Positions 42,670-51,846 are shown, numbered from the stretch's first letter. The stretch is DNA of 64,000 bases from Pseudomonas sp. CHM02 (GCF_000612585.1 NZ_JFCA01000035.1:1-64000), one strand, 5' to 3'. Program-made: numbers and translations. Notes: generated from the sequence alone by a model not told the origin.

Positions 42670-44019
42670 TCAGAGCCAGCCGGCCATGGACGCGGCGTTG
42701 CGCAAGTCCCAGACCTTTTCGATCAAGACGTCGGCCTGGGCCGAGGTGCGGGCGCCACTGAAGCGGGTGAGGCGCTGGAATTTATCCGCCAACTCTTCGC
42801 GGCTCAGGGTGTTGCCCGGATCGCCCTTGGGCTCGTCGATGGCGCCGTGCAGCGTGCGGCCATCGAGGGTGGTGACGGTGACGCGGCCGAGCCAGTGCCG
42901 GGGATAGGCGCCATCGACCTCAGGGTCGAGGGTCATGCTGACCTTGTCGCGAAAGCGCGAGACGGCCGGGTCGGTCAATGCCAATTCATGAAATTCCGTG
43001 AGCCCGGCCTTGCCATGCACCGCGATCAGGCCCAGCACGGTGCCCATGGAGAACTTGGCCTGGTGCACACTGGTCGGCACGTTCACCCGACCCAACACAT
43101 CGATGGCGCCCTGGTGCACGCGTGTTTCCACGTGGGCGATGTCGGCGGCGGTGAGGCTTTCGCGCTGCATCAACTCCAACAGCGCATCGGCGGCGGGATG
43201 GGTGTGGCGGCATGAAGCGTGGAACTTGAACGAGGTTTCCAGCAGCGCCCAGCGGCTGCCGAGGTCGGCGGACAACCGGCTCGGTTCGGCATCGCTGGAC
43301 ATACCTGCTGCCAAGCCCTGGTCGCCTTCGAGGATATTGCGCGCGCCGGTCAGCCCATCCGCTGTCAGGTAAGCGGCGAGCAGACCGTCTGCCGCGGCCT
43401 TGGCCGTGTGCAGTTGCTTGGAGTCGGCGGCATCGCGCAGGAACTCCCATAGCCCGGCGGCCTGGGTGCCGGCGCTGCCAAGCAGGTTGATAAACTGCTC
43501 CTCGTTGAAATCCAAGAGTTTGCCCACCGCCACCGCCGCCGCCAACGTGCCGACGGTCGCGGTGGTGTGAAAGATGCGGTAGTGGGAACGCCCCATGAAC
43601 TCGCCGATGCGAATACCGGCCTCGTAGCCGGCCACCGAGGCCAGCAGCAGTTCACGGCCGGACTTGCCGAGGTCCTGAGCCGCCGCCAGCGCCGCGGGGA
43701 ACACCACGGTCGCCGGGTGCAATACGGAGCTGTTGTGCAGATCATCCTGCTCCACCAGATGGGACGAAGCGCCGTTGACCAGCGCGGCGAAATACGCGCT
43801 GCTACTGCTGCCATTGACGATCACCTGCGCCGGGCCGCTGCTCGGGCCCATCTTCTGCGCATAGCGTTCGAACAACGGAATCGGATGCGCACCCTTGCTG
43901 GCCAGGGCCGAGGCCAGCCAGTCCAGATACAGGTCTTCGGTACGCGCCAGCACGTCTTCAGGCAGTTGCGCGTAGTTCAACTCGGCAAGGAACCGACACA
44001 AGGCTTGGGTATGGCTCAT
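42670..44019 (-). CDS. MmgE/PrpD family protein
   Basis: A 449-aa homologue of 2-methylcitrate dehydratase PrpD. Features are the helical N-terminal domain (YLDWLASALASKGAHPIPLFERYAQKMGP, VNGASSHLVEQDDLHNSSVLHPATVVFPAALAAAQDLGKSG) and the lid domain with HASCRHTHPAADALLEL and HQAKFSMGTVLGLIAVHGKAGLTEF. Its exact job in the itaconate locus is not settled; a dehydratase or isomerase acting on a related acid is possible. Gaps of ten and nine bases to its neighbours indicate a single transcript. Confidence 0.88.
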   Translation of the reverse strand: MSHTQALCRFLAELNYAQLPEDVLARTEDLYLDWLASALASKGAHPIPLFERYAQKMGPSSGPAQVIVNGSSSSAYFAALVNGASSHLVEQDDLHNSSVLHPATVVFPAALAAAQDLGKSGRELLLASVAGYEAGIRIGEFMGRSHYRIFHTTATVGTLAAAVAVGKLLDFNEEQFINLLGSAGTQAAGLWEFLRDAADSKQLHTAKAAADGLLAAYLTADGLTGARNILEGDQGLAAGMSSDAEPSRLSADLGSRWALLETSFKFHASCRHTHPAADALLELMQRESLTAADIAHVETRVHQGAIDVLGRVNVPTSVHQAKFSMGTVLGLIAVHGKAGLTEFHELALTDPAVSRFRDKVSMTLDPEVDGAYPRHWLGRVTVTTLDGRTLHGAIDEPKGDPGNTLSREELADKFQRLTRFSGARTSAQADVLIEKVWDLRNAASMAGWL

Positions 44020-44029
44020 GGTCAGGCCC

Positions 44030-45193
44030 TCAGAAGCTGCGTGGCAGTTCGAGCAAATGCTCGGCCACGTAGGACAGGATCAGGTTGGTGGAAATCGGCG
44101 CCACCTGGTACAGGCGCGTCTCGCGGAATTTGCGCTCCACGTCGTATTCGCAGGCGAACCCGAAGCCGCCGTGGGTTTGCAGGCAGGCATTGGCCGCTTC
44201 CCAGGACGCCTTGGCCGCCAGGTACTTGGCCATGTTCGCGCTCGCGCCGGCATTCTTGCCGCTGTCGTATTCCTCGCAGGCACGCCAGCGCATCAGGTCT
44301 GCCGCTTCGATCTCGATATGCGCTTCGGCAATCGGGAACTGCACGCCCTGGTTCTGCCCGATGGGCCGGCCAAACACCACGCGGTCGCGGGCATAGGCGC
44401 TGGCTTTTTCAACGAACCAGCGACCGTCGCCGATGCATTCGGCGGCAATCAGCGTGCGTTCGGCGTTGAGGCCGTCGAGGATGTATTTGAAGCCCTTGCC
44501 CTCCTCGCCGATCAGGCTGTCCAGCGGCAACTCGAGGTTGTCGAAGAACAACTCGTTGGTCTCGTGGTTGACCATGTTGGCGATGGGCTGCACGGTCAGG
44601 CCGTTGCCGATGGCTTCGCGCAGGTCCACCAGGAAGATCGACATGCCTTCGGACTTTTTCTTCACCTCGACCAATGGCGTGGTGCGCGCCAGCAGGATCA
44701 TCAGGTCGGAATGCTGCACCCGCGAGATCCAGACTTTCTGGCCGTTGATCACGTATTTGTCGCCACGCTTGATCGCGGTGGTCTTGATCTTGGTGGTGTC
44801 AGTGCCGGTGGTGGGCTCGGTCACGCCCATGGACTGCAGGCGCAACTCGCCGCTGGCGAGCTTGGGCAGGTAGAAGCGCTTCTGCGCTTCGCTGCCATGG
44901 CGCAGCAAGGTGAACATGTTGTACATCTGGCCGTGCACGGTGCCGGAGTTGCCGCCGCAGCGGTTCACTTCTTCGAGGATCACCGAGGCCTCGGCCAGGC
45001 CCAGGCCGGAGCCACCGTACTCTTCAGGGATCATCGCCGACAGCCAGCCGGCGTCGGTCAGCGCCTTGACGAACGCTTCGGGGAAGCCTTTCTCTTCATC
45101 GATCTTGCGCCAGTAGGCCGCATCGAATTCTGCGCACAAGGCGCGCACGCCTTCGCGGATGGCATTGAGTTCTTCATTGTCATTGGGGTTCAT
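44030..45193 (-). CDS. Acyl-CoA dehydrogenase
   Basis: A 387-aa FAD enzyme: MIPEEYGGSGLGLAEASVILEEVNRCGGNSGTVHGQMYNM, GVTEPTTGTDTTKIKTTA, FDNLELPLDSLIGEEGKGFKYILDGLNAERTLIAAECIG and the C-terminal CLQTHGGFGFACEYDVERKFRETRLYQV, where an EYD element can supply the catalytic base. A homologue stands at the same position in P. aeruginosa between hydratase and PrpD-like gene. ATG 45193 follows GGAGAG; the frame extends far upstream over the hydratase gene and was trimmed for that reason. Confidence 0.9.
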   Translation of the reverse strand: MNPNDNEELNAIREGVRALCAEFDAAYWRKIDEEKGFPEAFVKALTDAGWLSAMIPEEYGGSGLGLAEASVILEEVNRCGGNSGTVHGQMYNMFTLLRHGSEAQKRFYLPKLASGELRLQSMGVTEPTTGTDTTKIKTTAIKRGDKYVINGQKVWISRVQHSDLMILLARTTPLVEVKKKSEGMSIFLVDLREAIGNGLTVQPIANMVNHETNELFFDNLELPLDSLIGEEGKGFKYILDGLNAERTLIAAECIGDGRWFVEKASAYARDRVVFGRPIGQNQGVQFPIAEAHIEIEAADLMRWRACEEYDSGKNAGASANMAKYLAAKASWEAANACLQTHGGFGFACEYDVERKFRETRLYQVAPISTNLILSYVAEHLLELPRSF

Positions 45194-45222
45194 GTAACGG
45201 CTCTCCGCCTGTTGTTCTTGGA

Positions 45223-46041
45223 TTATTCGAAATGCACGTGGGCTTGCTGCGCCAGGCCTTCGGCGTTGCCGGCCCATAGCTGGGCCACGCCGGTTTCGGT
45301 CACGCGGCCCCCCACTTCGAAGGGTTGCGGCGCAATCAACGGGCGTACGCCGCGATAGGCAAAACGGCGCAAGGTAGCGTCGGGGTGGGCTCGGCAAAAT
45401 GCGCGCAGGCTCAAGGTGGCAATCAGCGGCCCGTGCACCACCAGTCCCGAATAGCCTTCGGTGCCGGTGACATAGGGATAGTCGTAGTGAATACGGTGGC
45501 CGTTGAAGGTCACGGCGCTGTAGCGAAACAGCAGGGTTGGCGTGGGGTCGATCGCTTCACGCCATTCGCCCTGCTCCAGCGCCTCACCGCTACCTGGTTT
45601 GGGCGGCGTGGGTTCGCGGTAGACGATGTCCTGTTCTTCGCGGATCGCCAGGCGGCCCGCCTGGGAGTAGTCGTGGCGTACGGTGACGAACAGCAACGAG
45701 CCGGTACGCCCGGTCTTTTCTTCTACCTGGGTGATGGTCGACACGCGGGTCGCCGCCTCGCCGGCACGCAGCGCATGAATGAACTCGATACGCCCGCCGG
45801 CCCACATGCGATTGCGGTTGTCGGCCGGCGGCAGGAAGCCGCCACGGGCCGGGTGGCCGTCTGCGCCCAGCGCGGTTTCCGGCAGCGGGTCCTGGAAGAA
45901 ACACCACTGCCACAGCGGCGGTATGTCCGCGCCATCCGCGGGCACCGCGTCGCCGAACGTGGCGGCGATGCGTTTGAGCAGGTTATGGCTGAGGTGGTCG
46001 TGGGCGGTCTCGCTTCGGCCGATCCAATCGGTGGCGCTCAT
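45223..46041 (-). CDS. ich: MaoC-like itaconyl-CoA hydratase (Ich)
   Basis: A 272-aa double-hotdog hydratase related to mesaconyl-C4-CoA hydratases: RIAATFGDAVPADGADIPPLWQWCFFQD, GFLPPADNRNRMWAGGRIEF, RYSAVTFNGHRIHYDYPYVTGTEGYSGLVVHGPLIATLS, which holds the hydratase His/Asp-type residues. It should hydrate itaconyl-CoA to citramalyl-CoA. First gene of the catabolic operon, 86 bases downstream of a LysR-type operator and divergent from the LysR gene. GAGGAC upstream supports ATG 46041; the longer frame is rejected because it runs through the promoter. Confidence 0.85.
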   Translation of the reverse strand: MSATDWIGRSETAHDHLSHNLLKRIAATFGDAVPADGADIPPLWQWCFFQDPLPETALGADGHPARGGFLPPADNRNRMWAGGRIEFIHALRAGEAATRVSTITQVEEKTGRTGSLLFVTVRHDYSQAGRLAIREEQDIVYREPTPPKPGSGEALEQGEWREAIDPTPTLLFRYSAVTFNGHRIHYDYPYVTGTEGYSGLVVHGPLIATLSLRAFCRAHPDATLRRFAYRGVRPLIAPQPFEVGGRVTETGVAQLWAGNAEGLAQQAHVHFE

Positions 46042-46126
46042 CGGGTGCAGGTCCTCGGGCAGTGAGTGTCTGCCCCGGATCATGCAAGCGCGTGCCCGTT
46101 CTGAGAATTTGCATTTCAATAAACCA

Positions 46127-46147
46127 GCGTTCGGTTATGCTGAACGC
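46127..46147 (-). promoter_or_regulatory. LysR-type operator ahead of the itaconate catabolic genes
   Basis: Plus strand GCGTTC, nine bases (GGTTATGCT), GAACGC with a T-N11-A core. It lies between the hydratase gene and the divergent LysR gene and is the same 24-base motif as the one before dctP. Confidence 0.78.
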
Positions 46148-46158
46148 CAAACACCCTC

Positions 46159-46230
46159 TGTAGGCGCTGGCTTGCCAGCGATGGCGGTGTGTCAGGATGA
46201 CCGCGATCGCCGGCAAGCCGGCTCCTACAG
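46159..46230. repeat. REPIN between operator and LysR gene
   Basis: tgtaggcgctggcttgccag and inverted cggcaagccggctcctacag around a short spacer, 24 bases before the LysR start. The spacer differs from the three REPINs further left. Confidence 0.85.
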
Positions 46231-46254
46231 GTTTAAAATGCCACGGAGCCTTGC

Positions 46255-47145
46255 ATGCACTTCGATCTGGCCGACCTGCGCCTGTTTATCCATATCGCCG
46301 AATCCCCCAGCCTGACCCAGGGTGCCAAGCGCGCATTTCTCTCACCGGCGGCCGCCAGTGCGCGGATCAAGGCCCTCGAAGGCCAGCTCGACACTCGCCT
46401 GCTGTACCGCGACAGCCGTGGCGTGGAGATCACTCCGGCCGGTGAGCGCTTGCTGCACCATGCGCGGCTGATCATGCGCCAGGTCGACTATCTCAAGAGC
46501 GAATTCACCCAGTACGGCGTGGACTCGGCCGGGCATATCCGCATCTTCGCCAACACCACGGCGGTCACCGAATTCTTGCCGGAAGTGCTGGCGGGTTTCC
46601 TGTCGCAACGGCCCGGCGTCACCGTCGACCTGCAGGAACGCCTGTCCCGCGACATCGTGCGCGGCGTGCTCGATGGCACCAGCGACATGGGCATCATTGC
46701 CGGGCCTGTGGAAGCGGCGGGTTTGCAGGTGCTGCATTTCAGCACGGATGAGCTGGTGTTGATGGTGCCGGTCGGCCACCCGCTGGCGGAGCAAGCGTCG
46801 GTGACGCTGGAACAGACCCTCGCCTACCAGCATATCGGCCTGCATGAAGGCAGCACCTTGCTGAGCTTCTTGCGCGAACACGTCGAGCGGCTCGGTAAAC
46901 ATTTGTCGCTACGGATTCAAGTATCCAGCTTCGAGGCGATTTGCCGGATGGTCGAGGCCGGCGTGGGCATTGGCATCATTCCGGAGTCCGCCGCCGTGCG
47001 CCACAGCCGCACCATGCAACTGGTGGCGGTGAAGCTCGATGAGCCCTGGGCGATTCGCGAACGCAGCATCCTGGTGCGGGAGCTGGAGGCGTTGCCCGGC
47101 ACCATTCGTGCGTTGATTGCCACGTTGATGCCGGAAAACGCCTAA
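46255..47145 (+). CDS. LysR-type regulator of the itaconate locus (RipR-like)
   Basis: A 296-aa LysR-type regulator: HTH MHFDLADLRLFIHIAESPSLTQGAKRAFLSPAAASARIKALEGQLDTRLLYRDSRGVEITPAGE, then an effector domain. Position and divergence from the hydratase gene correspond to the regulator of the P. aeruginosa itaconate genes. It likely binds the matching dyads at 46127 and 40427. The closest family members also include regulators of other acyl-CoA operons, so the effector is inferred from context. Confidence 0.88.
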   Translation: MHFDLADLRLFIHIAESPSLTQGAKRAFLSPAAASARIKALEGQLDTRLLYRDSRGVEITPAGERLLHHARLIMRQVDYLKSEFTQYGVDSAGHIRIFANTTAVTEFLPEVLAGFLSQRPGVTVDLQERLSRDIVRGVLDGTSDMGIIAGPVEAAGLQVLHFSTDELVLMVPVGHPLAEQASVTLEQTLAYQHIGLHEGSTLLSFLREHVERLGKHLSLRIQVSSFEAICRMVEAGVGIGIIPESAAVRHSRTMQLVAVKLDEPWAIRERSILVRELEALPGTIRALIATLMPENA

Positions 47146-47178
47146 GCTGGACAGTCACCTTGCCAAAGGAGTCAGCCC

Positions 47179-47667
47179 ATGCAGCTCGAAGGATCCTGCC
47201 ATTGCGGCGCCGTCACGTTCAGCCTCGACAGTGCCCATCCTTACCCTTACCAGCGTTGCTACTGCTCGATCTGTCGCAAGACCCAGGGCGGTGGCGGTTA
47301 TGCGATCAACCTCGCCGGCGATACCAAGAGCCTGAAGGTGCGCGGGCGCAAACTGATTTCGATCTACCACGCCAGGCTCAAGCCCGAGGGCGCCAGCCGT
47401 GCCCACGCGAGCACCGCCGAACGGCACTTCTGTTCGCAGTGCGGCAGCGCCTTGTGGTTGTTCAGCCCGGAGTGGCCGGAGTTGATCCACCCGTTTGCCT
47501 CGGCCATCGACACGCCGTTGCCAGTGCCGCCGGAGCATACGCACCTGATGCTGGGGTCGAAGGCGCCGTGGGTGGAAGTCACGTTGCGCAAGGGTGACCT
47601 GCAGTTCGATGAATACCCCGAAGAGTCCATCGCCCAATGGCATGAGCGCAATGGCGTGACCCGTTAA
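47179..47667 (+). CDS. GFA family zinc protein
   Basis: A 162-aa protein of the glutathione-dependent formaldehyde-activating enzyme family. Zinc-binding cysteines are all present: GSCHCGAV, RCYCSICRKTQGG and HFCSQCGSALW. Most family members are not true S-hydroxymethylglutathione synthases, and no formaldehyde-oxidation gene is near, so a catalytic role is uncertain. AAGGAG (47165) gives ATG 47179. Confidence 0.88.
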   Translation: MQLEGSCHCGAVTFSLDSAHPYPYQRCYCSICRKTQGGGGYAINLAGDTKSLKVRGRKLISIYHARLKPEGASRAHASTAERHFCSQCGSALWLFSPEWPELIHPFASAIDTPLPVPPEHTHLMLGSKAPWVEVTLRKGDLQFDEYPEESIAQWHERNGVTR

Positions 47668-47761
47668 CAGTCTTTGACAGTTTCTCGACAAAGCTGCCAA
47701 AGACCTCTGGGCATCGCGCCCCTAGCATTCGAGCATCCAAACCACCTGTCGGGTGCTCTTC

Positions 47762-49576
47762 ATGCTTCGCACATTGCGTGGTATTCCGTTACTCGGTTGC
47801 CTGTTGGGCAGTCTCGGCTGCCACGGGCAGCCACCTGCCCCGCCGCCGATTCCCAAGGGCGACTACAGCGCGATCATCCGCTACCTGCAAACTCGCATCC
47901 CCCAAGAGATGGCCCGTGCAAACGTGCCCGGCCTGTCGATTGCGCTGGTCAACGGCCAGGAGTTGATCTGGGCACGCGGGTTCGGCATGGCCGACAAAGC
48001 CATGGGCCTGCTGGTGACGCCGAACACTGCCTTCCGCGCCGGAGCGATCTCCAAGCTGTTCACCGCCAGTGCTGCCCTGCAACTGGTGGAACAGCAGCGG
48101 CTGGCGCTGGATGCACCGATCCAGCAGACCCTGCGTGAGTTCTATGTGCGCTCGCGCTTTCACGTCGACCAACAGGCCGCCGACCGCGACATCACCTTGC
48201 GTCGCCTGCTCAGCCATCAATCCGGCTTGCCCAGTGAGCACCTGCGCGACCTGCGCAACCGCTTCGCCATGGGGCAGATGCCGATGCGCCTGTCGGGCAT
48301 ATGGCTGAGCACACCGCCCGGCACGCAGGTGGCCTATTCCAACCTGGGTTATGCGCTGGTGGGCGCGGCCATCGAGCGCAGCAGCGGCAAGGACTTTGAA
48401 ACCCAGTTGCAACACAGCCTGCTCACACCGCTGGAAATGAGCCACGCGAGTTTTGTCGGCACCGCTGCGCAATCGGCCAATCGCGCCCAGGGCTATCAGG
48501 AAGGTGTCGCCAGCACCGACGCCCAAGTGCGCGACCTCGCCGCCGGCGGCTTGTGGGCCAGCCCCAAGGACCTCAGCCATTACGTGCAGATGCTGTTCGC
48601 CAAGGGCCTCTACAAGGGCAATCGGGTGATGGCCAGCCGGTCCATCGATGACATGTTCACCCAGCAGAACACTGGCAACGCCCTGGATTTCGACTGCCAG
48701 ATCGGCCTGGGCTGGTTCCTGGCGCCGTGCGGTGACGAGCCGATCGCGCCCGGCGTGCGCAGCTACCAGCACAGCGGCGGTGGCGATGACTTTGCCGCGC
48801 AACTGACCGTGCTGCCTGACCAGCAACTGGCGGTGATCATCATGGCCAATGACAGCAATGCCGAAGACCTGGTTGCCACACTGGCCACCGACACCCTACG
48901 CCTGATGCTCCAGGCACACACCGGTGAGCGGATGTGCAACGACGACTGCCAGGCACCCCGCCATGGGCTCAAGCTGCGCCAGGTGCCGGCCGCCATCGAC
49001 CGCCAGCGCCTGGCCGGGTTCTACGCGACCGCCTGGGGCGTGTTCCGGATCAGGGACGACGCCAATCGGCTGCGGGGCGAGTTGGCCGGCTACGACTTCG
49101 AACTGCTGCGTGACGATCAGGGTTGGTTGCGCGCGCAGAAAAAAGTCCTCGGTTTCTGGCTCAAGGACCTCGGCGAACTCGGCCGCGTACAACTCGACAT
49201 GATCACCGTGCAAGGCCGGCAGATACTCACTGCGCGCAGCCACGGCCAGCGCATCGCCATCGGCGAACGCATCGACCCGCCACCGCTGCCCACGGCCTGG
49301 GCCGATACCGTCGGCACCTATCAAGTGCTCAACACCCACGAGCCCGACGCACCGTTGAGCGGCATCAGCGTGCGCCTGGAAGAAGGCTTCCTGGTGATTC
49401 GCGGCCAACTGCATGACGAGCCGCTGACCGACTACATCCTGCTGCCCGTGGACAACGCCCATGCCGTACTCGCCGGCAACGGCTATGGCCTGGGCGACAC
49501 CGTCAGCCGCCAGGTCAACGGCCTGAGCGCCTCGGGCTACGCCTTCAAACGTACCCATCCACCCCTGAGTTTCTGA
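47762..49576 (+). CDS. Serine beta-lactamase-like protein lacking the nucleophile serine
   Basis: A 604-aa envelope protein (signal peptide with cysteine at residue 20, possible lipoprotein) with an N-terminal penicillin-binding/class C beta-lactamase fold (about 35-390) and a C-terminal region of beta-rich repeats. The motif FRAGAISKLFTA aligns with FEVGSVSKTFTA of AmpC, so Ala95 (codon GCG, 48044-48046) stands where the catalytic serine belongs, while Lys98, Tyr192-Ser-Asn194 and HSGG remain. It is therefore probably not an ordinary hydrolase. ATG 47762 was chosen; GTG 47753 is possible. The gene stops five bases before mipA, so they are probably one operon. Confidence 0.82.
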   Translation: MLRTLRGIPLLGCLLGSLGCHGQPPAPPPIPKGDYSAIIRYLQTRIPQEMARANVPGLSIALVNGQELIWARGFGMADKAMGLLVTPNTAFRAGAISKLFTASAALQLVEQQRLALDAPIQQTLREFYVRSRFHVDQQAADRDITLRRLLSHQSGLPSEHLRDLRNRFAMGQMPMRLSGIWLSTPPGTQVAYSNLGYALVGAAIERSSGKDFETQLQHSLLTPLEMSHASFVGTAAQSANRAQGYQEGVASTDAQVRDLAAGGLWASPKDLSHYVQMLFAKGLYKGNRVMASRSIDDMFTQQNTGNALDFDCQIGLGWFLAPCGDEPIAPGVRSYQHSGGGDDFAAQLTVLPDQQLAVIIMANDSNAEDLVATLATDTLRLMLQAHTGERMCNDDCQAPRHGLKLRQVPAAIDRQRLAGFYATAWGVFRIRDDANRLRGELAGYDFELLRDDQGWLRAQKKVLGFWLKDLGELGRVQLDMITVQGRQILTARSHGQRIAIGERIDPPPLPTAWADTVGTYQVLNTHEPDAPLSGISVRLEEGFLVIRGQLHDEPLTDYILLPVDNAHAVLAGNGYGLGDTVSRQVNGLSASGYAFKRTHPPLSF

Positions 49577-49581
49577 TCCCC

Positions 49582-50385
49582 ATGAAAGCCCTGATGCCCT
49601 CCAAACACCTCTGCCTGTCCATCACCTCACTGTGCTTGCTCGCAGGCGCCAACCCAGTGCTGGCCGAGGACTGGACCTACACCCTCAAGGCCGGCGTTGC
49701 CAACCTGCCACGCTACAGCGGCAGCGACGAGCGCATGACCGCGCCCATGGTCGGCGGCGCCGTCGTCAGCCCATGGGGAATCTTCCTCGACACCGACAAA
49801 GGCCTGGGCTGGGGCTACGAAGGCAATGCCTTGAGCTTCAGTGCCTACGTCGGCGCCAGCGCCTCACGCAAGGACAAGAACGAGTCAATGCATGCCGGCT
49901 CCAAGCGCCTCAAGGGCATGGGCGAAATCAAGTCACGCCCGCAAGTGGGCGTGAGTGCCAGCTACAACCTCGGCGGCGCAATTGTCGGCGCCACCCTGGA
50001 ACATGCACTCAAGGAAGATGACCACAAAGACAGTGGCAAGGCGTTCACCCATTTGGAACTGAGCCTGGGCACGAACCTTTATGAAGGCCGCTACGGCTCC
50101 GTGGATGCCAGCCTCAGCAGCCATTTTGGCGACCGCGACTACCTGCAGACCTGGTACGGCGTCACCACCGGCCAAGCCGCCCGCAGCCGCTTCAAAGCCT
50201 ACAAGGCTGGCGCCGGCAACATCAGCAACGGCCTGAACCTGTCGTGGAGCCTGCCCATCAGCGAACACACTCAGTTCTCGACCTTGCTGGACGTGCAATA
50301 CCTGGCGGACGAAGCCGGCAAGAGCCCCATTGTGGAGCGACGGTTGCAGACTTCAGTGATGGGCGTTTTGGAATACACCTTCTGA
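49582..50385 (+). CDS. mipA: MipA/OmpV family outer membrane protein
   Basis: A 267-aa beta-barrel protein: signal peptide ending PVLA-EDW, then YTLKAGVANLPRYSGSDERMTAPMVGGAVVSPWGIFLDTDKGLGWGY and the C-terminal barrel strand VMGVLEYTF with terminal Phe. Members of the family scaffold murein enzymes or act as porins. It starts five bases after the inactive beta-lactamase-like gene, an arrangement that suggests both act at the cell wall (inference). A two-component system lies just downstream in the opposite direction. Confidence 0.88.
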   Translation: MKALMPSKHLCLSITSLCLLAGANPVLAEDWTYTLKAGVANLPRYSGSDERMTAPMVGGAVVSPWGIFLDTDKGLGWGYEGNALSFSAYVGASASRKDKNESMHAGSKRLKGMGEIKSRPQVGVSASYNLGGAIVGATLEHALKEDDHKDSGKAFTHLELSLGTNLYEGRYGSVDASLSSHFGDRDYLQTWYGVTTGQAARSRFKAYKAGAGNISNGLNLSWSLPISEHTQFSTLLDVQYLADEAGKSPIVERRLQTSVMGVLEYTF

Positions 50386-50406
50386 CCTGATAACCCAATC
50401 AAACAC

Positions 50407-50498
50407 TGCAGGCGCTGGCTTGCCAGCGATAGCGGATAAACATTCAGCCCCGTCCTTGAATGAACGATCGCCATCGCTGGCAAGCCAGCGCCTACAGT
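50407..50498. repeat. REPIN after mipA
   Basis: tgcaggcgctggcttgccag with an inverted arm ending ctggcaagccagcgcctaca. A further half-unit (gcagcaagccagcgactaca, 50548-50567) follows before the histidine kinase gene end. Confidence 0.85.
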
Positions 50499-50568
50499 TA
50501 GATCGCGGGGCAACAGTTAGAGAGTGGTCGGCTGTCAGGCCGCCTTCGCAGCAAGCCAGCGACTACAG

Positions 50569-51846
50569 TTACTCGGCATACGCCCAAGTCATCCGAAACG
50601 AGGCCCCGCCCCATTCCGAATCCAGCACTTGCACCTGGCCGCCGTGCCACTGCGACACCCGCTGCACCAGCGCCAGGCCCAGGCCGAAGCCGCCGGTACG
50701 GCGGTCGCGGCTAGCGTCCAGGCGCATAAAGGGCTGGAAGATCTTCGCCCGGCCTTCCTCCGGCACACCGGGGCCGTCGTCACACACCCGCACTTCATAG
50801 CCGCTGCCGAACTTGATCAGCGACACTTCGACGCGGCGGTCGGCATAGCGAATGGCGTTGCGCAACAGGTTGATCACCGCGCGTGCCATAAAGCGTGGCT
50901 CGATCTGGATAAAGTCCACCTCGCAGGTGCGCAACGACAGCTGGATGCCGGCCGCCTCGGCCTCCAGGGCCACGCTGCCGATCACACTGTCGAGCCAACT
51001 GTGAGCCTCGATACGCTCGCGAGTGACCTGGGTGGCGCCGCGCTCCAGGCTGGCGTAGGTCAGCAGTTCGGAGACCATTTCTTCCAGCTCGCCCAAGTCG
51101 GCGTACATGTCGGTGATCAATTCACCGCGCTGGCGCGGGTCGGTTTGCTGCTTGAGCTGGTCCAGTTCGAACGACAGGCGCGCAATCGGCGTGCGCAGTT
51201 CGTGGGACACCGCGTTGGTCAGCTCGCGCTGGTTGGCGATCAGGCTTTCGATGCGCTCGGCCATCTGGTTGAAGTGCCCGGCCAGCTCGCGCACGGTGGA
51301 GCGGCGTGGCAGCAGGATGCGTGAACCGAGGTCGTTGTCACCAAAACGCTGGGCGGCCAGGCGAATATGCTCCAGGTCGCGCCAGTGCGGGCGCACCCAG
51401 AAATACAGCACGATCGCCAGGCTCAGACCCAGCAGGCTGTAGGCCCACAGGTACAACCATTTCGGCTCATCGGGCAGCTTGATATTCAGCAACTGCGGGC
51501 CGCCATCGATGTTGGCGATGAATTCCATGAAGTCGCCGCGCACCACCAGCTTTCCCGCAGCGAGCAGCTGTTGCTCACGCTGACTCAGCGCCAGGTCATC
51601 GCGCTGCACCAGTTTCAGGTGCAGGCCGTAATGGGGTTGCAGTTCGCTCAGCCGTGCCTGGCGAGCATCGCCCGGCAAGGGCCGCAACTGCTCGACCAAG
51701 CCATAGGCCGGCCCGCGCAGGGCTTCGCGGTTATAGGTTTCATTGGCTTCGGGCAGCAACTCATCGAAGGTGTAGTTGACCAGCCAGATCGCCCCCGCCA
51801 GGCCCAGCGCCAGGATGATGTACAGGCGAATGTAGAGCCGCAGCAT
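50569..51846 (-). CDS. Sensor histidine kinase (RstB-like)
   Basis: A 425-aa inner-membrane kinase: helix one (YIILALGLAGAIWLV), a periplasmic loop of about 115 residues, helix two (LYLWAYSLLGLSLAIVLYFWV), HAMP, then the phosphorylated His in NAVSHELRTPIARLSFELDQL and the ATPase boxes NAIRY, DDGPGVP and GGFGLGLALVQRV. Short loop and HAMP type resemble RstB. The start codon directly adjoins the response-regulator stop, so the two form one unit. The signal is unknown; the nearby mipA may be a target. Confidence 0.92.
   Translation of the reverse strand: MLRLYIRLYIILALGLAGAIWLVNYTFDELLPEANETYNREALRGPAYGLVEQLRPLPGDARQARLSELQPHYGLHLKLVQRDDLALSQREQQLLAAGKLVVRGDFMEFIANIDGGPQLLNIKLPDEPKWLYLWAYSLLGLSLAIVLYFWVRPHWRDLEHIRLAAQRFGDNDLGSRILLPRRSTVRELAGHFNQMAERIESLIANQRELTNAVSHELRTPIARLSFELDQLKQQTDPRQRGELITDMYADLGELEEMVSELLTYASLERGATQVTRERIEAHSWLDSVIGSVALEAEAAGIQLSLRTCEVDFIQIEPRFMARAVINLLRNAIRYADRRVEVSLIKFGSGYEVRVCDDGPGVPEEGRAKIFQPFMRLDASRDRRTGGFGLGLALVQRVSQWHGGQVQVLDSEWGGASFRMTWAYAE

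Noticed and set aside
40504..43215. 903-codon frame opposite the itaconate genes
   Set aside because: Crosses four real genes, their intergenic REPIN and an operator; composition typical of antisense frames.
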